A stretch of 64,000 bases of DNA, taken from Nannocystis sp. RBIL2 (GTDB lineage: Bacteria; Myxococcota_A; Polyangia; Nannocystales; Nannocystaceae). Within the stretch, counting starts at the first letter, position 1, and every line of letters starts with the position of its first letter. The notes beneath the pieces were generated by a model. The model searched no databases and was not told the origin of the DNA. It saw only the letters and a program-made list of their open reading frames with translations. Positions 42,411-51,129 of this stretch are shown in pieces. Position numbers and translations under genes: made by a program. The stretch spans positions 1,698,151 to 1,762,150 of the forward strand of contig NZ_JAPNJW010000002.1 of assembly GCF_026626745.1 (NCBI RefSeq), given 5' to 3'.

Positions 42411-42420
42411 GCTCGCTGGC

Positions 42421-43272
42421 TCAGGTCTCGACGGTGACGGTCTGGATCCCGACCAGGTCGCCGTCGGCGGTCTCGCCGATCACGAACATGTCGATCGCGC
42501 CCGACAGCCAGTTGCCCGACTGCTCGCCGATCCGAAACATCTTGAGGTTCACCAGGTGGGCGTCGAGGGTGTCCTGGATGGCCTGGTACTGCTCGGCGCG
42601 CATGATCTCGTAGTCCGTCCACCAGTCCTGCGGCGTCGTCATCTGCAGGAAGATCGCGTCCCACGGCTTCTCCTCGATCGTCTGCTCCTCCAGCGGCGCC
42701 TCGCCGTCGTCGACCACGATCAGCGGGCCGACCAACTCCTTGAGGTTGTCGACCGTGACCGGCGCCGCGTCGGGCAGGCCAAACACGATCCACGGGTAGT
42801 CCGACTCGCTGGGCCACAACACGCCGTCGACGACCAGCTCGAGCGCGTCGATCGCCGCCTGGGCGTCAGGGCCGAGACCCTCGCCGCCGGTGGTCTCGTC
42901 GGTGGTCGAACCGGTGGTCGTGTCCGTCGTGTCGCTGGTGTCGTCGCCGGTCGTCGTCGTCGTGTCGTCGCCCGTCGTCGTCGTCGTGTCGTCGCCCGTC
43001 GTCGTGTCGACGGGCGAGGTGGTCCCGTCGGTCGTGGTGCCGTCGCTCGTGGTCGCGTCGGTGGTCGCGTCGCCCGTGGTCGGCTCGCCGGTGCTGCCGG
43101 TGGGCGCGTCGCCGGTGGTCGGTTCGCTCGTCGTCGACGTCGTCGCGTCGGTCTCGCCGGTGCTCGTGCCGTCCGTCGTGCCCTCGGTGGTGCCGGGGTC
43201 GCTCGGGCTGCAGGCGAGGAGCGCGGCGAAGGACAGCAGGAGGTGCGTGGAAGGGCGAAGGCGTGCAGACAT
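42421..43272 (-). CDS. Lipoprotein with nuclease-A-inhibitor-like domain
   Basis: A 283-residue product with lipoprotein signal (STHLLLSFAALLACSPSD). A ~110-residue Thr/Asp/Gly linker (TTTGDDTTTTTGDD repeats) leads to a C-terminal domain of ~140 residues. Its sequence ELVVDGVLWPSESDYPWIVF, then WDAIFLQMTTPQDWW, FRIGEQSGNW and TADGDLVGIQTVTVET, resembles NuiA-type nuclease A inhibitors (the S-E-S-D-Y-P motif and the VET end are characteristic). Known members are cytoplasmic inhibitors of a secreted nuclease; a surface lipoprotein form would be unusual. Assignment is from motif memory, not a search. Confidence 0.75.
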   Translation of the reverse strand: MSARLRPSTHLLLSFAALLACSPSDPGTTEGTTDGTSTGETDATTSTTSEPTTGDAPTGSTGEPTTGDATTDATTSDGTTTDGTTSPVDTTTGDDTTTTTGDDTTTTTGDDTSDTTDTTTGSTTDETTGGEGLGPDAQAAIDALELVVDGVLWPSESDYPWIVFGLPDAAPVTVDNLKELVGPLIVVDDGEAPLEEQTIEEKPWDAIFLQMTTPQDWWTDYEIMRAEQYQAIQDTLDAHLVNLKMFRIGEQSGNWLSGAIDMFVIGETADGDLVGIQTVTVET

Positions 43273-43653
43273 GCGGGTCGTCTAGCGCGTCCTTCGCCGG
43301 CCGAAAAGGCCGCGTCGCATTTGCTGCAGACCCGCGCCCCCATGTCGCGCCCGAGGCGATCACGCGCCGGTCGCGTCCGCCCGTCCGCTCGTCATCGTCC
43401 GTGCCGACTCGAGCCTCGCGCCCACGCGCCGCGCGCAGACGTCGCGCGAGCGACGGTCGCGTGACGCGGTCGTCACTCGCGGTGGCGCGAGCGCCGCGAC
43501 GCGGCGTCTGGATCTGCAGGAGCGCCGGCCCGAGGAGCGCCAGAGATGCTTCAGGACATGCCCTGTCGAACATGCTCTTTCGCGCATGGTCCGAAGGACA
43601 TGTCCTGAGATGACACGCTGAAGCGTTCCCGGCGAGGTCGACCCGCGCGCCGC
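43273..43653. other. Gene-free interval with a repeat array
   Basis: About 380 bp between the NuiA-like gene start and the aldo/keto reductase stop. No ORF is credible. A four-unit repeat array lies at 43556-43605. Confidence 0.55.
43556..43605. repeat. Four-unit array of the 14-bp repeat
   Basis: ACATGCCCTGTCGA, ACATGCTCTTTCGC, GCATGGTCCGAAGG and ACATGTCC in exact 14-bp register, 48 bp after the end of the aldo/keto reductase gene. Confidence 0.9.
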
Positions 43654-44640
43654 TCAGCCGTTGACCTGGCGCATGCTCGCCGCCGGGTAGCGCTCGCCGG
43701 CCGCGGCCCCGCGCGGGGCCACTGCGTCGATCGCTTGCAGCTCCTCCGCGGTCAGCTCGAGGTCGACCGCGCCGATGTTCTCGGCCAGGCGCGCCTCGCT
43801 GCGGGTGCCGGGGATCGGGACGACGTGGGGCGCGCGGGCCAGCAGCCAGGCTAGCGCGAGCTGGGCCGCGGTGACGTCGCGGGCCGCGGCGAGCCGCTCG
43901 ACCTGGCGGACGAGGTCGAGGTTGCGCTGGAAGTTCTCGCCCTGGAAGCGCGGCGAGTGGCGGCGGAAGTCGTCGGCCGCGAGGTCGTCGATCGATTTGA
44001 TCTGGCCGGTGAGGAAGCCGCGCCCGAGCGGGCTGTAGGCGACGAAGGTGATCCCGAGCTCGGCGCACAGGCCGAGCAGCTCGTCCTCGGGGTCGCGGCT
44101 CCACAGCGAGTACTCGGTCTGCAGCGCGGCGATCGGGTGGACCTTGTAGGCGCGGCGGATCGTCGCCGGCGCGGCCTCGCTGAGACCGAGGTGACGCACC
44201 TTGCCCGCCTTGACCAGGTCGGCCATCGCCCCGACGGTGTCCTCGATCGGGACCTCCGGGTCGACGCGGTGCTGGTAGTAGAGGTCGATGACGTCGACGC
44301 CGAGGCGCTTGAGGCTGGCGTCGCAGGCCTCCTTGACGTACTCGGGCTTGCCCGAGACGCCGAGGAACTCTCCGTTCGGGCCACGGCGGATGGCGAACTT
44401 GGTGGCGAGGACGACGGCGTCGCGACGGCCCTGGATCGCCCGGCCGACCAGCTGCTCGTTGCGACCGGTGCCGTACATGTCGGCGGTGTCGAGGAAGTTG
44501 ACGCCCTCGTCGAGCGCGCGGTGGATGACCGCGAGCGAGCGCTGCTCGTCGGCGGGGCCGTAGAAGTCGGACATGCCCATGCAGCCGAGGCCGATGGCGG
44601 ACAGGTCGATGCCGGAGGTACCGAGCTTGCGTGTCTTCAT
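43654..44640 (-). CDS. Aldo/keto reductase
   Basis: A 328-residue protein starting at the ATG at 44640; the longer open frame upstream is not coding. The AKR barrel signature is clear: MKTRKLGTSGIDLSAIGLGC, NFLDTADMYGTGRNEQLVG (catalytic Asp and Tyr), VVLATKFAIR (Lys), DLYYQHRVDPEVPIEDT (His) and VPIPGTRSEARLAENIGA (NADP binding). It reduces aldehydes or ketones with NADPH in the cytoplasm. An AraC-family regulator gene lies 92 bp upstream in the same direction, which suggests it is controlled by it. Confidence 0.95.
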   Translation of the reverse strand: MKTRKLGTSGIDLSAIGLGCMGMSDFYGPADEQRSLAVIHRALDEGVNFLDTADMYGTGRNEQLVGRAIQGRRDAVVLATKFAIRRGPNGEFLGVSGKPEYVKEACDASLKRLGVDVIDLYYQHRVDPEVPIEDTVGAMADLVKAGKVRHLGLSEAAPATIRRAYKVHPIAALQTEYSLWSRDPEDELLGLCAELGITFVAYSPLGRGFLTGQIKSIDDLAADDFRRHSPRFQGENFQRNLDLVRQVERLAAARDVTAAQLALAWLLARAPHVVPIPGTRSEARLAENIGAVDLELTAEELQAIDAVAPRGAAAGERYPAASMRQVNG

Positions 44641-44732
44641 GGCCACATCTGTAAGCGAGGGCCACGCCGGCCGCCACGCCGGCCCCTGCGCTTCTCTTGC
44701 CCGATCCTGCGAGGCGCCTCGGAGCGAGCGCC

Positions 44733-45656
44733 TCAGGCCGTCCGCTGCGCCTCGGCCGGCCGGTCCCCCGCGGCGTGCAGGCGGCGCGCGTACTCGGCCG
44801 GCGGGACGCCGAAGTAGCTCTTGAAGTCGCGGGTGAAGTGCGACGCGCTGGCGTAGCCGACCTCGCCTGCGACCTCGCTGGCTCGCGCGCCGCGGAGCAG
44901 CAGCGTGCGCGCCTCGTGCAGGCGGACGTGCTTGACGTAGCGCATCGGGCTGACGCGGGCGACCGCGCGGAAGCGGTGGGCGAAGTGCGACGGGCTCATC
45001 GCGGCGCGGCGCGCCAGGCCCTCGACGGTCAGGCGGGCGGTCGCGTGGGCGCGGATGAACGCCATCGACTCCTGGATCCGCGTCTCGTCGCCGCGACGCA
45101 CCGCGCGGCGCAGCACCGCGGCGGCCTCGGAGCGCAGCAGGCGGAACACGATCTCCTCGACGATCAGCGGCGCCAGCACGGCCCGCTCGGCCGGATCGTC
45201 CAGCGCCTCGAGCAGGCGGCACAGCGCGCCGAGGATGGTCGGGTCGAGGCGCGAGACGAACGCGGGCACCGGCTCGTCGACCGGACCCACGTCGCTGTCG
45301 GCCAGCGCGATCAGGGTGCGCGCGACCACCTCGGGCGGCATGGCGACGCACACCGAGAGATAGGGCCGCTCGGGGCTGGCCTCGAGCACGGTGCTGTCGA
45401 ACTCGGCCTCGCCGGTCAACACGAGGTAGCGGCCCGGTTCGTAGGTCAGCGCGTGCTCGCCGAAGCTCGCCTCCTTGCGCCCCTGCACCACCGTCACCAG
45501 CGACAGCGTCAGCGCCTGCGACTTGCGCTTCGCCACCGGCTGGTCGGCGCGCCAGAACCACACGCCCGGATACGGCGAGTCGATCCGGCCCTCGCCGGTG
45601 GCGTGCCGGGCGACGAGGGCGAGCAAGTCGGCGTGTTCGCGCGGTTGCCCGTCCAC
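44733..45656 (-). CDS. AraC-family transcriptional regulator
   Basis: I place the start at the GTG at 45656 (VDGQPREHADLLALVARHAT), which fits the AraC_N family; an upstream extension of 39 residues is repeat- and GC-rich and unlikely. The 307-residue product has the ligand/dimer domain (TVVQGRKEASFGEHALTYEP, GRYLVLTGEAEFDS) and a C-terminal double helix-turn-helix (LTVEGLARRAAMSPSHFAHR, ASEVAGEVGYASASHFTRDF, KSYFGVPPAEYARR). Together with the downstream aldo/keto reductase it forms a typical regulator-enzyme pair responding to a small hydrophobic compound. Confidence 0.92.
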   Translation of the reverse strand: MDGQPREHADLLALVARHATGEGRIDSPYPGVWFWRADQPVAKRKSQALTLSLVTVVQGRKEASFGEHALTYEPGRYLVLTGEAEFDSTVLEASPERPYLSVCVAMPPEVVARTLIALADSDVGPVDEPVPAFVSRLDPTILGALCRLLEALDDPAERAVLAPLIVEEIVFRLLRSEAAAVLRRAVRRGDETRIQESMAFIRAHATARLTVEGLARRAAMSPSHFAHRFRAVARVSPMRYVKHVRLHEARTLLLRGARASEVAGEVGYASASHFTRDFKSYFGVPPAEYARRLHAAGDRPAEAQRTA

Positions 45657-45950
45657 GAGGCCGAGGATAGCCCAACCGCGAACGCTCCTGACGGGCGCCT
45701 CACAGGACGCGCGGGGGCGGCAGGGGCCGGTCCTGGCCCTGAGGCGGACAGCGGGCCACGGATGGCGAAGCACCGGAGGCGGGCCACGGATGGCGAGGCA
45801 CCGGGTGCTCGTTCGGACCTCTCCGTACTCGGACGTGCAGCGGCCAGCAGCGGAGCCTGGTCCTCACCCGGGAGCCGGGACCCGCCGCCATGGCGCGTAT
45901 GGGCCCAGGGCTGCGAGGCTCCGAATCGGGAGCCGGACCCGCTCGTCCAG
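45657..45950. other. Interval between araC-like start and repeat array, no gene
   Basis: About 290 bp, GC-rich, with short internal near-repeats (CGGGCCACGGATGGCGA appears twice at about 45750-45800). It presumably contains the promoter of the AraC-like gene. Confidence 0.45.
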
Positions 45951-46048
45951 ACATGTCCGTTCGGACATGCCCACTCGGACATGCCCACTCGGACATGCCT
46001 GTACGGACAGGCCCCCACGAGCATGCCCGTTCGGACAGGCTCACCCGT
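45951..46048. repeat. Seven-unit array of the 14-bp repeat
   Basis: Seven contiguous 14-bp units: ACATGTCCGTTCGG, ACATGCCCACTCGG twice, ACATGCCTGTACGG, ACAGGCCCCCACGA, GCATGCCCGTTCGG and ACAGGCTCACCCGT. The array runs into the stop codon of rlmH (46041-46043). It is the longest array in the window and shows the period most clearly. Confidence 0.97.
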
Positions 46049-46466
46049 GATGGTACGGATGCCCGGCGAGCAGGCTGCCGGCGCGGTAGAGCTGCTCGAG
46101 CAGGATCAGGCGGACCAGGCGGTGCGGCAGGGTCAGGTGGGACACGGCCAGCAGGCGGTCGGCCTGGGTGCGGTCGGTGACCGTGAAGCCGTCGGCGTCG
46201 CCGATGTAGAGCGCGACGTCGCGGGCGTCGCGGCGCCAGCGATCGATCCACTGCGCGAGCTCGCGGGTGGCGATCTGCTCGCCGCGCTCGTCGAGGAGCA
46301 CGCGGGCGCCCTCGTAGCGGGTCCAGTGGGCGCGGATCGCCGCCAGGTCGCGCACCTCGAGCATCTCGACGGTGACGAACGGCTGCACGCGCCGCAAATA
46401 GTCGGCACACAACGCGACGAGCGCGGTGTCCTTGAGCTTGCCGGCGGCGACGACGCTGACCTTCAC
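46041..46466 (-). CDS. rlmH: 23S rRNA pseudouridine-1915 N3-methyltransferase RlmH
   Basis: A 141-residue protein from a GTG start at 46466 (VKVSVVAAGKLKDTALVALC). SPOUT-fold motifs are complete: RVLLDERGEQIATRELAQWI, ALYIGDADGF (SAM-binding knot) and the C-terminal LTLPHRLVRLILLEQLYRAG, ending HPYHHG. RlmH methylates pseudouridine 1915 in helix 69 of mature 70S ribosomes. It follows rsfS with a 10-bp gap, the order commonly seen in bacteria. Its last codons overlap the 14-bp repeat array. Confidence 0.95.
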   Translation of the reverse strand: MKVSVVAAGKLKDTALVALCADYLRRVQPFVTVEMLEVRDLAAIRAHWTRYEGARVLLDERGEQIATRELAQWIDRWRRDARDVALYIGDADGFTVTDRTQADRLLAVSHLTLPHRLVRLILLEQLYRAGSLLAGHPYHHG

Positions 46467-46476
46467 GGGCGCACGC

Positions 46477-47199
46477 TCACTTGCGCCGCGACGGCGGCGG
46501 CGCCTCGGCCGGGGCCGGGGCCGCTTCGCCGGCGCCGTCCTCGGCCGCGAGGTCCTCGTCGTCCTCGCCGTCCTCGTCGCCGTAGGCGTAGTCGCCCTCC
46601 TCGTCGTCGGCGAAGTCGTCGGGCTCGTCGTACTCCGCGACGTCGCCCTCCTCGCCCTCGTCGAGGTCCTCGCTCTCGTCCTCGCCCTCAGGCAGCTCAC
46701 CCGGCGCGTCCGCGAGCTCCTCCTCGTTCTCGAGCTCGCCCGGGAACGCGCCGAAGCTGCCGCCGCGGAACGGGGGCATGTCGGCCGGCGGGGTCAGGCC
46801 CTCGAGCGTCGAGGTGTCCATGACCTCGGCGGGCAGCCCGAGCTCCGCGCGCGGGGCGTCGCGCCACATCGACTCGAGGTCGTAGTGCTTGCGCACCGGG
46901 TGGTAGAACACGTGGACCAGGAAGTCGTCGTAATCGAGGAGGTCCCACAGGTGCTCCTCGAGGCCGTCGGTGCCGATCGGCGAGGTCTGCATGTCCTTCA
47001 GACCAGCCATGATCGCCTCGGTGATGCCGCCGACGTGGCGGTCCGAGCGGCCCGACACGACCAGGGCCCAGTCGGTGTAACCGGCCACGTCGGTGAGCTG
47101 GAGGACGACGGGCGCAGCGGCCTTGGCGTCGACCGCGAGGTCGAGGGCACGCTGGAGGGCGGGCGGTAGAGCCGCGCGCGTAAGGGCAGGCTTCGTCAC
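46477..47199 (-). CDS. rsfS: Ribosomal silencing factor RsfS with long acidic tail
   Basis: A 240-residue protein. Residues 1-120 are the RsfS/Iojap domain (DAKAAAPVVLQLTDVAGYTD, WALVVSGRSDRHVGGITEAI, DYDDFLVHVFYHPVRKHYDL), which binds L14 and blocks subunit joining. Canonical RsfS is ~105-120 residues; here a ~110-residue tail of mainly Glu and Asp follows (EGEDESEDLDEGEEGDVAEY and on), ending basic. The tail could mimic RNA or tune binding. The gene is upstream of rlmH in an apparent two-gene operon. Confidence 0.93.
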   Translation of the reverse strand: MTKPALTRAALPPALQRALDLAVDAKAAAPVVLQLTDVAGYTDWALVVSGRSDRHVGGITEAIMAGLKDMQTSPIGTDGLEEHLWDLLDYDDFLVHVFYHPVRKHYDLESMWRDAPRAELGLPAEVMDTSTLEGLTPPADMPPFRGGSFGAFPGELENEEELADAPGELPEGEDESEDLDEGEEGDVAEYDEPDDFADDEEGDYAYGDEDGEDDEDLAAEDGAGEAAPAPAEAPPPSRRK

Positions 47200-47503
47200 G
47201 CGTGGCCTTTTAGCGCGGGCGAGCGGCGCCGCAAAGGGTCCCGGTTCCAGCCCGGGCGCGTCAGCTCACGCGGAGGCGCCCGTTCGCCCGCGCCGGCCCG
47301 CGGGAGGGGGCGCCCGCTCACGCGCCTGCAGGACCCCCTGAGTTCGCTCGCCCACCCGCCTCACGCCTCGCCGTGGTTGACGCCGGAGCTCTCGATCGCC
47401 GGGACCCGCCCGACACATCCCTCGTGAGACAGGGCTGCGATCGCCGGCCGCCTCGCCGCCTCACCGCGCCGAGGCAGGGCCGCGATCCGCTCCTCGCGTC
47501 GCG
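47200..47503. other. Intergenic interval, nothing recognised
   Basis: About 300 bp between the end of a lipoprotein gene and the start of rsfS. No ORF, repeat or hairpin of note; the rsfS promoter is expected here. Confidence 0.5.
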
Positions 47504-48475
47504 TCAGGTGCCCGCGAGGCCGTCGAGCAGGCGGCGCCGCTCGCTCTCGTAGCGGACCCGCTCGGGCAGCGGCAGCACGTGCTCGGGCGCCTGGATCTGG
47601 AGCTCGGGGGTCCGCGCAGCAGTGCCGGTGAGGTGGGTCTCGCCGACCAGCGCTCGCCCTTGCTCGTCGCGGACGCCGTAGCCGATCCGGACCTCCGCGG
47701 TCTGCCACAGGCCCGTGGCGCGCTCCAGGGTCAGCGTGCCCTCGATGGCCGTGATCTCGGCCTTCTCGCGCCACTCCCGTCCCGGCGCCGCGCCCTGCGG
47801 CACCGGCACGCGCGCCCCGGCCTCGGCCAGCGACAGCGTCACGCGCACCGTGTCGCCCTCCTCCGCCGCGGCCACGGCCAGCGCCGGCGCGGCCAGCTCG
47901 ACCACGTCGTGGACGCTGCGCTGGGCCTCGTCGAGCCAGCGCTGATGGAGGTCGGCGTCGAGCGGGCGCACGTGCCAGCCGCGGTGCAGCAGCCGGGTGT
48001 AGGCCTTCTCGTCGAGGACCATGACCTCGCGGCCGCGGTGCTGATCGGTATGTTGGGACAGGTAGAAACGGACAGGTTCTTCGGGACCGGCGCCCCACTG
48101 CAGCTCGAGCTCGTCGACCACTTTCTGCGTCGAGAGCACCGGCGTGTCGACCGCCGGCCGCACCGCTTCGACCGGCGCGAGGCTGAACTCGGCGGTGTAC
48201 TTGAGGGTGTGGCGGCCGAGCAGCGCGCGGGCGACGAGGTGGCCCTGGCCGAGCACCGCCAGCAGCGTCGCGGGGCTGGGGGACGCGAGCAGGGCGTCGA
48301 CGCCGGCGCGGGCCAGCTCGTCCTGGCTCTGGCGCGCGGCCCCTGGGCGCGGCGGCAGGCTGGCGGCCTCGGCGACCGGCAGGTTGGCGTCGTCGTCGCC
48401 GCCGCAGGCGGGTCCACCCGCGAGCACGAGCGCGAGGGCGAGGCCGCGGACCGGCCGGATCGAGGGCGCTGGCAC
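47504..48475 (-). CDS. Lipoprotein of unknown function
   Basis: A 323-residue product from a GTG start at 48475: VPAPSIRPVRGLALALVLAG then GPACGGDDD, a good lipobox. The mature protein is mixed alpha/beta with no repeats and no recognised family; it includes FYLSQHTDQHRGREVMVLDE and WHVRPLDADLHQRWLDEAQR. Two units of the 14-bp repeat (48058-48085) are read in the middle (about FYLSQHT). It diverges from the prepilin peptidase gene. The long upstream frame that overlaps that gene is not coding. Confidence 0.8.
   Translation of the reverse strand: MPAPSIRPVRGLALALVLAGGPACGGDDDANLPVAEAASLPPRPGAARQSQDELARAGVDALLASPSPATLLAVLGQGHLVARALLGRHTLKYTAEFSLAPVEAVRPAVDTPVLSTQKVVDELELQWGAGPEEPVRFYLSQHTDQHRGREVMVLDEKAYTRLLHRGWHVRPLDADLHQRWLDEAQRSVHDVVELAAPALAVAAAEEGDTVRVTLSLAEAGARVPVPQGAAPGREWREKAEITAIEGTLTLERATGLWQTAEVRIGYGVRDEQGRALVGETHLTGTAARTPELQIQAPEHVLPLPERVRYESERRRLLDGLAGT
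48058..48085. repeat. Two 14-bp repeat units in a lipoprotein gene
   Basis: ACAGGTAGAAACGG and ACAGGTTCTTCGGG in register, followed by ACCGG; coding sequence on the minus strand. Confidence 0.65.
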
Positions 48476-48532
48476 GCGCGGAGGATAACAGGAACAAGCG
48501 CGCGCCGGATCGCGTAGGATCTCGGCGACCCG

Positions 48533-49498
48533 ATGCTCGAGCCGCTGCTGATGCTCCAGGGCCCCGAAGCCCTCGAATTGGTCGAGACCAATCCGGTCCT
48601 GGTGAAGGCCCTGATGGCCCCCTGGGCCCCGTGGATGGCCTTCTTCTTCGGCACGTTGTGGGGCAGCTTCGCCAACGTGGCGATCTGGCGCCTGCCGCGC
48701 GGGCTGTCGGTCGTCCGTCCGGGCTCGGCGTGCCCCGCGTGCGAGACCCCGATCGCCTGGTACGACAACATCCCGGTCCTCTCGTACCTGCTCCTGCGCG
48801 GCCGCTGCCGCCGCTGCGGCGAGCCGTTCGCCCTGCGCTACCTCGTCGTCGAGCTGCTCGGCGGCGTGCTGAGCTTCACGCTCTACCTGCAGTTCGTGCT
48901 GCGGCCGATGGTCCAGGGCGGGCCGCCCGGCCTGCTCGAGTGGTTGCTGTGGTTCTGCTTCGGCCTCGGCCTCCTCATCGCCACGTACACCGACCTCGAC
49001 CTTTGGCTGATCCCCGACGAGGTGGTGCTGCCGATCGCCGGCCTCGGTCTGGTCGTCGCCGCGGTCAGCCCGGCCACTCTCGGCGTCGGCGTGATCGAGG
49101 CGGCGCTCGCGGCCGCCTGCGGCTACTTGCTGATCGCGGGGCTGCGCTGGGTCTACTTGCGCTACCGCGGCATCGAGGCGCTCGGCATGGGCGACGGCAA
49201 GCTGCTGTGCATGATCGGCGCCTTCGCCGGCGCGCGCGGCCTGATGTGGACCCTCGCCGCCGGCGCGATCCAGGGCCTGCTCGTCGCGGTGCCGATGCTC
49301 CTCCTCGGCCGCCGCGTCGCCAACACCGCGCTCGAAGAGGTGCACGGCGAGGACCCCGAACTCGGTGAGGAAGATCCGGACGCCGGCGTGATGGGAGCGC
49401 GCGTCCCGTTCGGGCCCTTCCTGGCGCTCGCGGCCTTCGAGTATATGTTCCTCCGCGAGCACATCGAGGCCCTGTGGGCCGCGCTCGTTTCGCCGTGA
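48533..49498 (+). CDS. pilD: Type IV prepilin peptidase / N-methyltransferase PilD
   Basis: A 321-residue inner-membrane protein with about eight helices. The N-terminal domain has GSFANVAIWRLPRGLSVVRP, followed by the zinc-type pairs CPACETPIAWYDNIPVLSYL and CRRCGEPFALRY. The two catalytic Asp of the A24 aspartyl protease are in TYTDLDLWLIPDE and GMGDGKLLCMIGAF. PilD cleaves the leader of prepilins and methylates the new N-terminal Phe; it supports type IV pili (social motility) and type II secretion. The MscS-like gene starts within its last codon. Confidence 0.95.
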   Translation: MLEPLLMLQGPEALELVETNPVLVKALMAPWAPWMAFFFGTLWGSFANVAIWRLPRGLSVVRPGSACPACETPIAWYDNIPVLSYLLLRGRCRRCGEPFALRYLVVELLGGVLSFTLYLQFVLRPMVQGGPPGLLEWLLWFCFGLGLLIATYTDLDLWLIPDEVVLPIAGLGLVVAAVSPATLGVGVIEAALAAACGYLLIAGLRWVYLRYRGIEALGMGDGKLLCMIGAFAGARGLMWTLAAGAIQGLLVAVPMLLLGRRVANTALEEVHGEDPELGEEDPDAGVMGARVPFGPFLALAAFEYMFLREHIEALWAALVSP

Positions 49499-50631
49499 TC
49501 GAAGTCTTGTCAGCCCCGATGGACGACGCCGTCTTTCCGTTGCCGCAGCTGCAATGGTTGGCGCTCGAGATCTTGCCCAAGGCCGCGCGTGGCTACGCCG
49601 ACGTCGCGGCCGAGCTGGTGTTCGCGCTGCTGCTCGGGCTCCTGCTGCGGTTCGTGCTGTTCCCGCTGATGGTCCGCGCCAGCGCCCGCAACGACTGGGT
49701 GATCGACGACATCATCGCCGCGCGCCTGCGCGACCGGGCCCTGATCTGGGCCGTGCTCGCGGGCGTGGTCGCGGCGGTGCCGGACCTGCCGTGGAAGGCG
49801 CGCTCGATCGCCGTCGCCGACAAAATCGCCTCGGCGGCGCTGGCGCTGTCGGTGACCCTGACGCTGATGCGGATCGTGTCGGAGATCGTCGGCCGCAATC
49901 AATCGCCGGCCGGCGGCGGCACCACCCTCATCAAGTACATCATCAACGGGCTGCTGCTGCTGCTCGGCGTCGGCGCGATCCTCGGCCTGTTCGGGGTGTC
50001 GGTGTTCCCGGCCCTGACCGCCCTCGGCGTCGGCGGCCTCGCGGTCGCGCTGGCCTTCCAGGACACGCTGGCCAACGTGTTCGCCGGCGTCAACCTCAGC
50101 GCGTCGCGGCAGATCCGCGTGGGTGACTTCGTCAGCGTCGACACCAAGCTCGAGGGCTTCGTCACCGACATCGGCTGGCGCACCACCACCCTGCGCACGC
50201 TCGACGACCTCCTGATCTACATCCCCAACAAGCGCCTCGGCGAGGCGATCATGACGAACTTCAGCCGGCCCGATCCGACCATGTGGATCGAGGTCCCGAT
50301 CCGCGTCGGGTTCGACGTCGACCCCGAGGCGCTCGAGGCGATCCTGATCGACGAGGTCCGCCGCGCCCGCGAGGCCCTGCCGGGGCTCCGCGAGACGCCG
50401 CCCGCCATTCGCATGCGGGTCGGCGAGTGGGCGCTCGAGGTCCGCGTGTTCGTGCAGATCCAGAACTTCGTCGACCGCAATCCCCTGACCACCGCGATGC
50501 TGAAGCGCCTGCTGCTCCGCCTGCGTCGCGAGGGCCTGGTGATCCCGCTGCCGCAGCGGGTGATCCACGTACCCTCCGCGAGCGCCGACACCTCCGCGAA
50601 GTCCTCGGGGTCCCCGACGTCGCTCCCGTGA
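49495..50631 (+). CDS. MscS-family mechanosensitive channel
   Basis: A 378-residue protein if started at the GTG that overlaps the pilD stop (GTGA, 49495); an ATG at 49519 is the alternative. Four to five helices are followed by the MscS pore helix (VFPALTALGVGGLAVALAFQ, DTLANVFAGVNL) and the cytoplasmic beta domain (IRVGDFVSVDTKLEGFVTDI, GWRTTTLRTLDDLLIYIPNK). MscS-type channels open on membrane tension and release solutes in osmotic downshock. The overlap implies translation coupled to pilD, though the functions are unrelated. Confidence 0.93.
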   Translation: MIEVLSAPMDDAVFPLPQLQWLALEILPKAARGYADVAAELVFALLLGLLLRFVLFPLMVRASARNDWVIDDIIAARLRDRALIWAVLAGVVAAVPDLPWKARSIAVADKIASAALALSVTLTLMRIVSEIVGRNQSPAGGGTTLIKYIINGLLLLLGVGAILGLFGVSVFPALTALGVGGLAVALAFQDTLANVFAGVNLSASRQIRVGDFVSVDTKLEGFVTDIGWRTTTLRTLDDLLIYIPNKRLGEAIMTNFSRPDPTMWIEVPIRVGFDVDPEALEAILIDEVRRAREALPGLRETPPAIRMRVGEWALEVRVFVQIQNFVDRNPLTTAMLKRLLLRLRREGLVIPLPQRVIHVPSASADTSAKSSGSPTSLP

Positions 50632-51129
50632 TCGGCGGCGCAGTCTTTACGCCCGCTAGCGAGGACAGCCGTCCGCGACGCGATCCAATTCGCACCCGTC
50701 GGCAGCGCGCCCTGCTCATCGGCGACGGCGCCGGCGCTGCGATCCGCTGCACGGCGGCTGCGGACCTGATCTGCAACACGGCGCGCGACGGACGAACTTG
50801 CTTCGCGATCCCTTCGAGTCAAAATGGACGCACGCCCCTCTGCACCTGAAATCGGGGTCTCCGAGCGACATTTGTTCGTGCACGTCGTCGTGTCACGGAC
50901 GCACGATCGTCGTGATCCGATCGACCCAGTGGCGCCGCTCACAGGACGACCGGGAGGATGACTCGTGTCGAGACCCAGACTCGCACACGGGATCGACCCC
51001 CTCCTGGCCATCGACCAACCGTAGACAAGTCGCCGGTGCTCCGGGCCCGGAGTCACCGGTCTCGGGCGTCGGGCCGTAGACCGCCGGTCCGACGCCCGGG
51101 GCGGACCTCTCTCCTCCCCTCCTCCTCGC
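50632..51129. other. Gene-free interval, nothing recognised
   Basis: Nearly 500 bp with scattered stops in every frame on the strand of its neighbours. No repeats of note. It should contain the promoter of the terpene-synthase-like gene. Confidence 0.5.

Noticed and set aside
45951..46048. CRISPR array
   Set aside because: The unit is only 14 bp with four variable bases; there are no spacers of 25-40 bp and no cas genes in the window.
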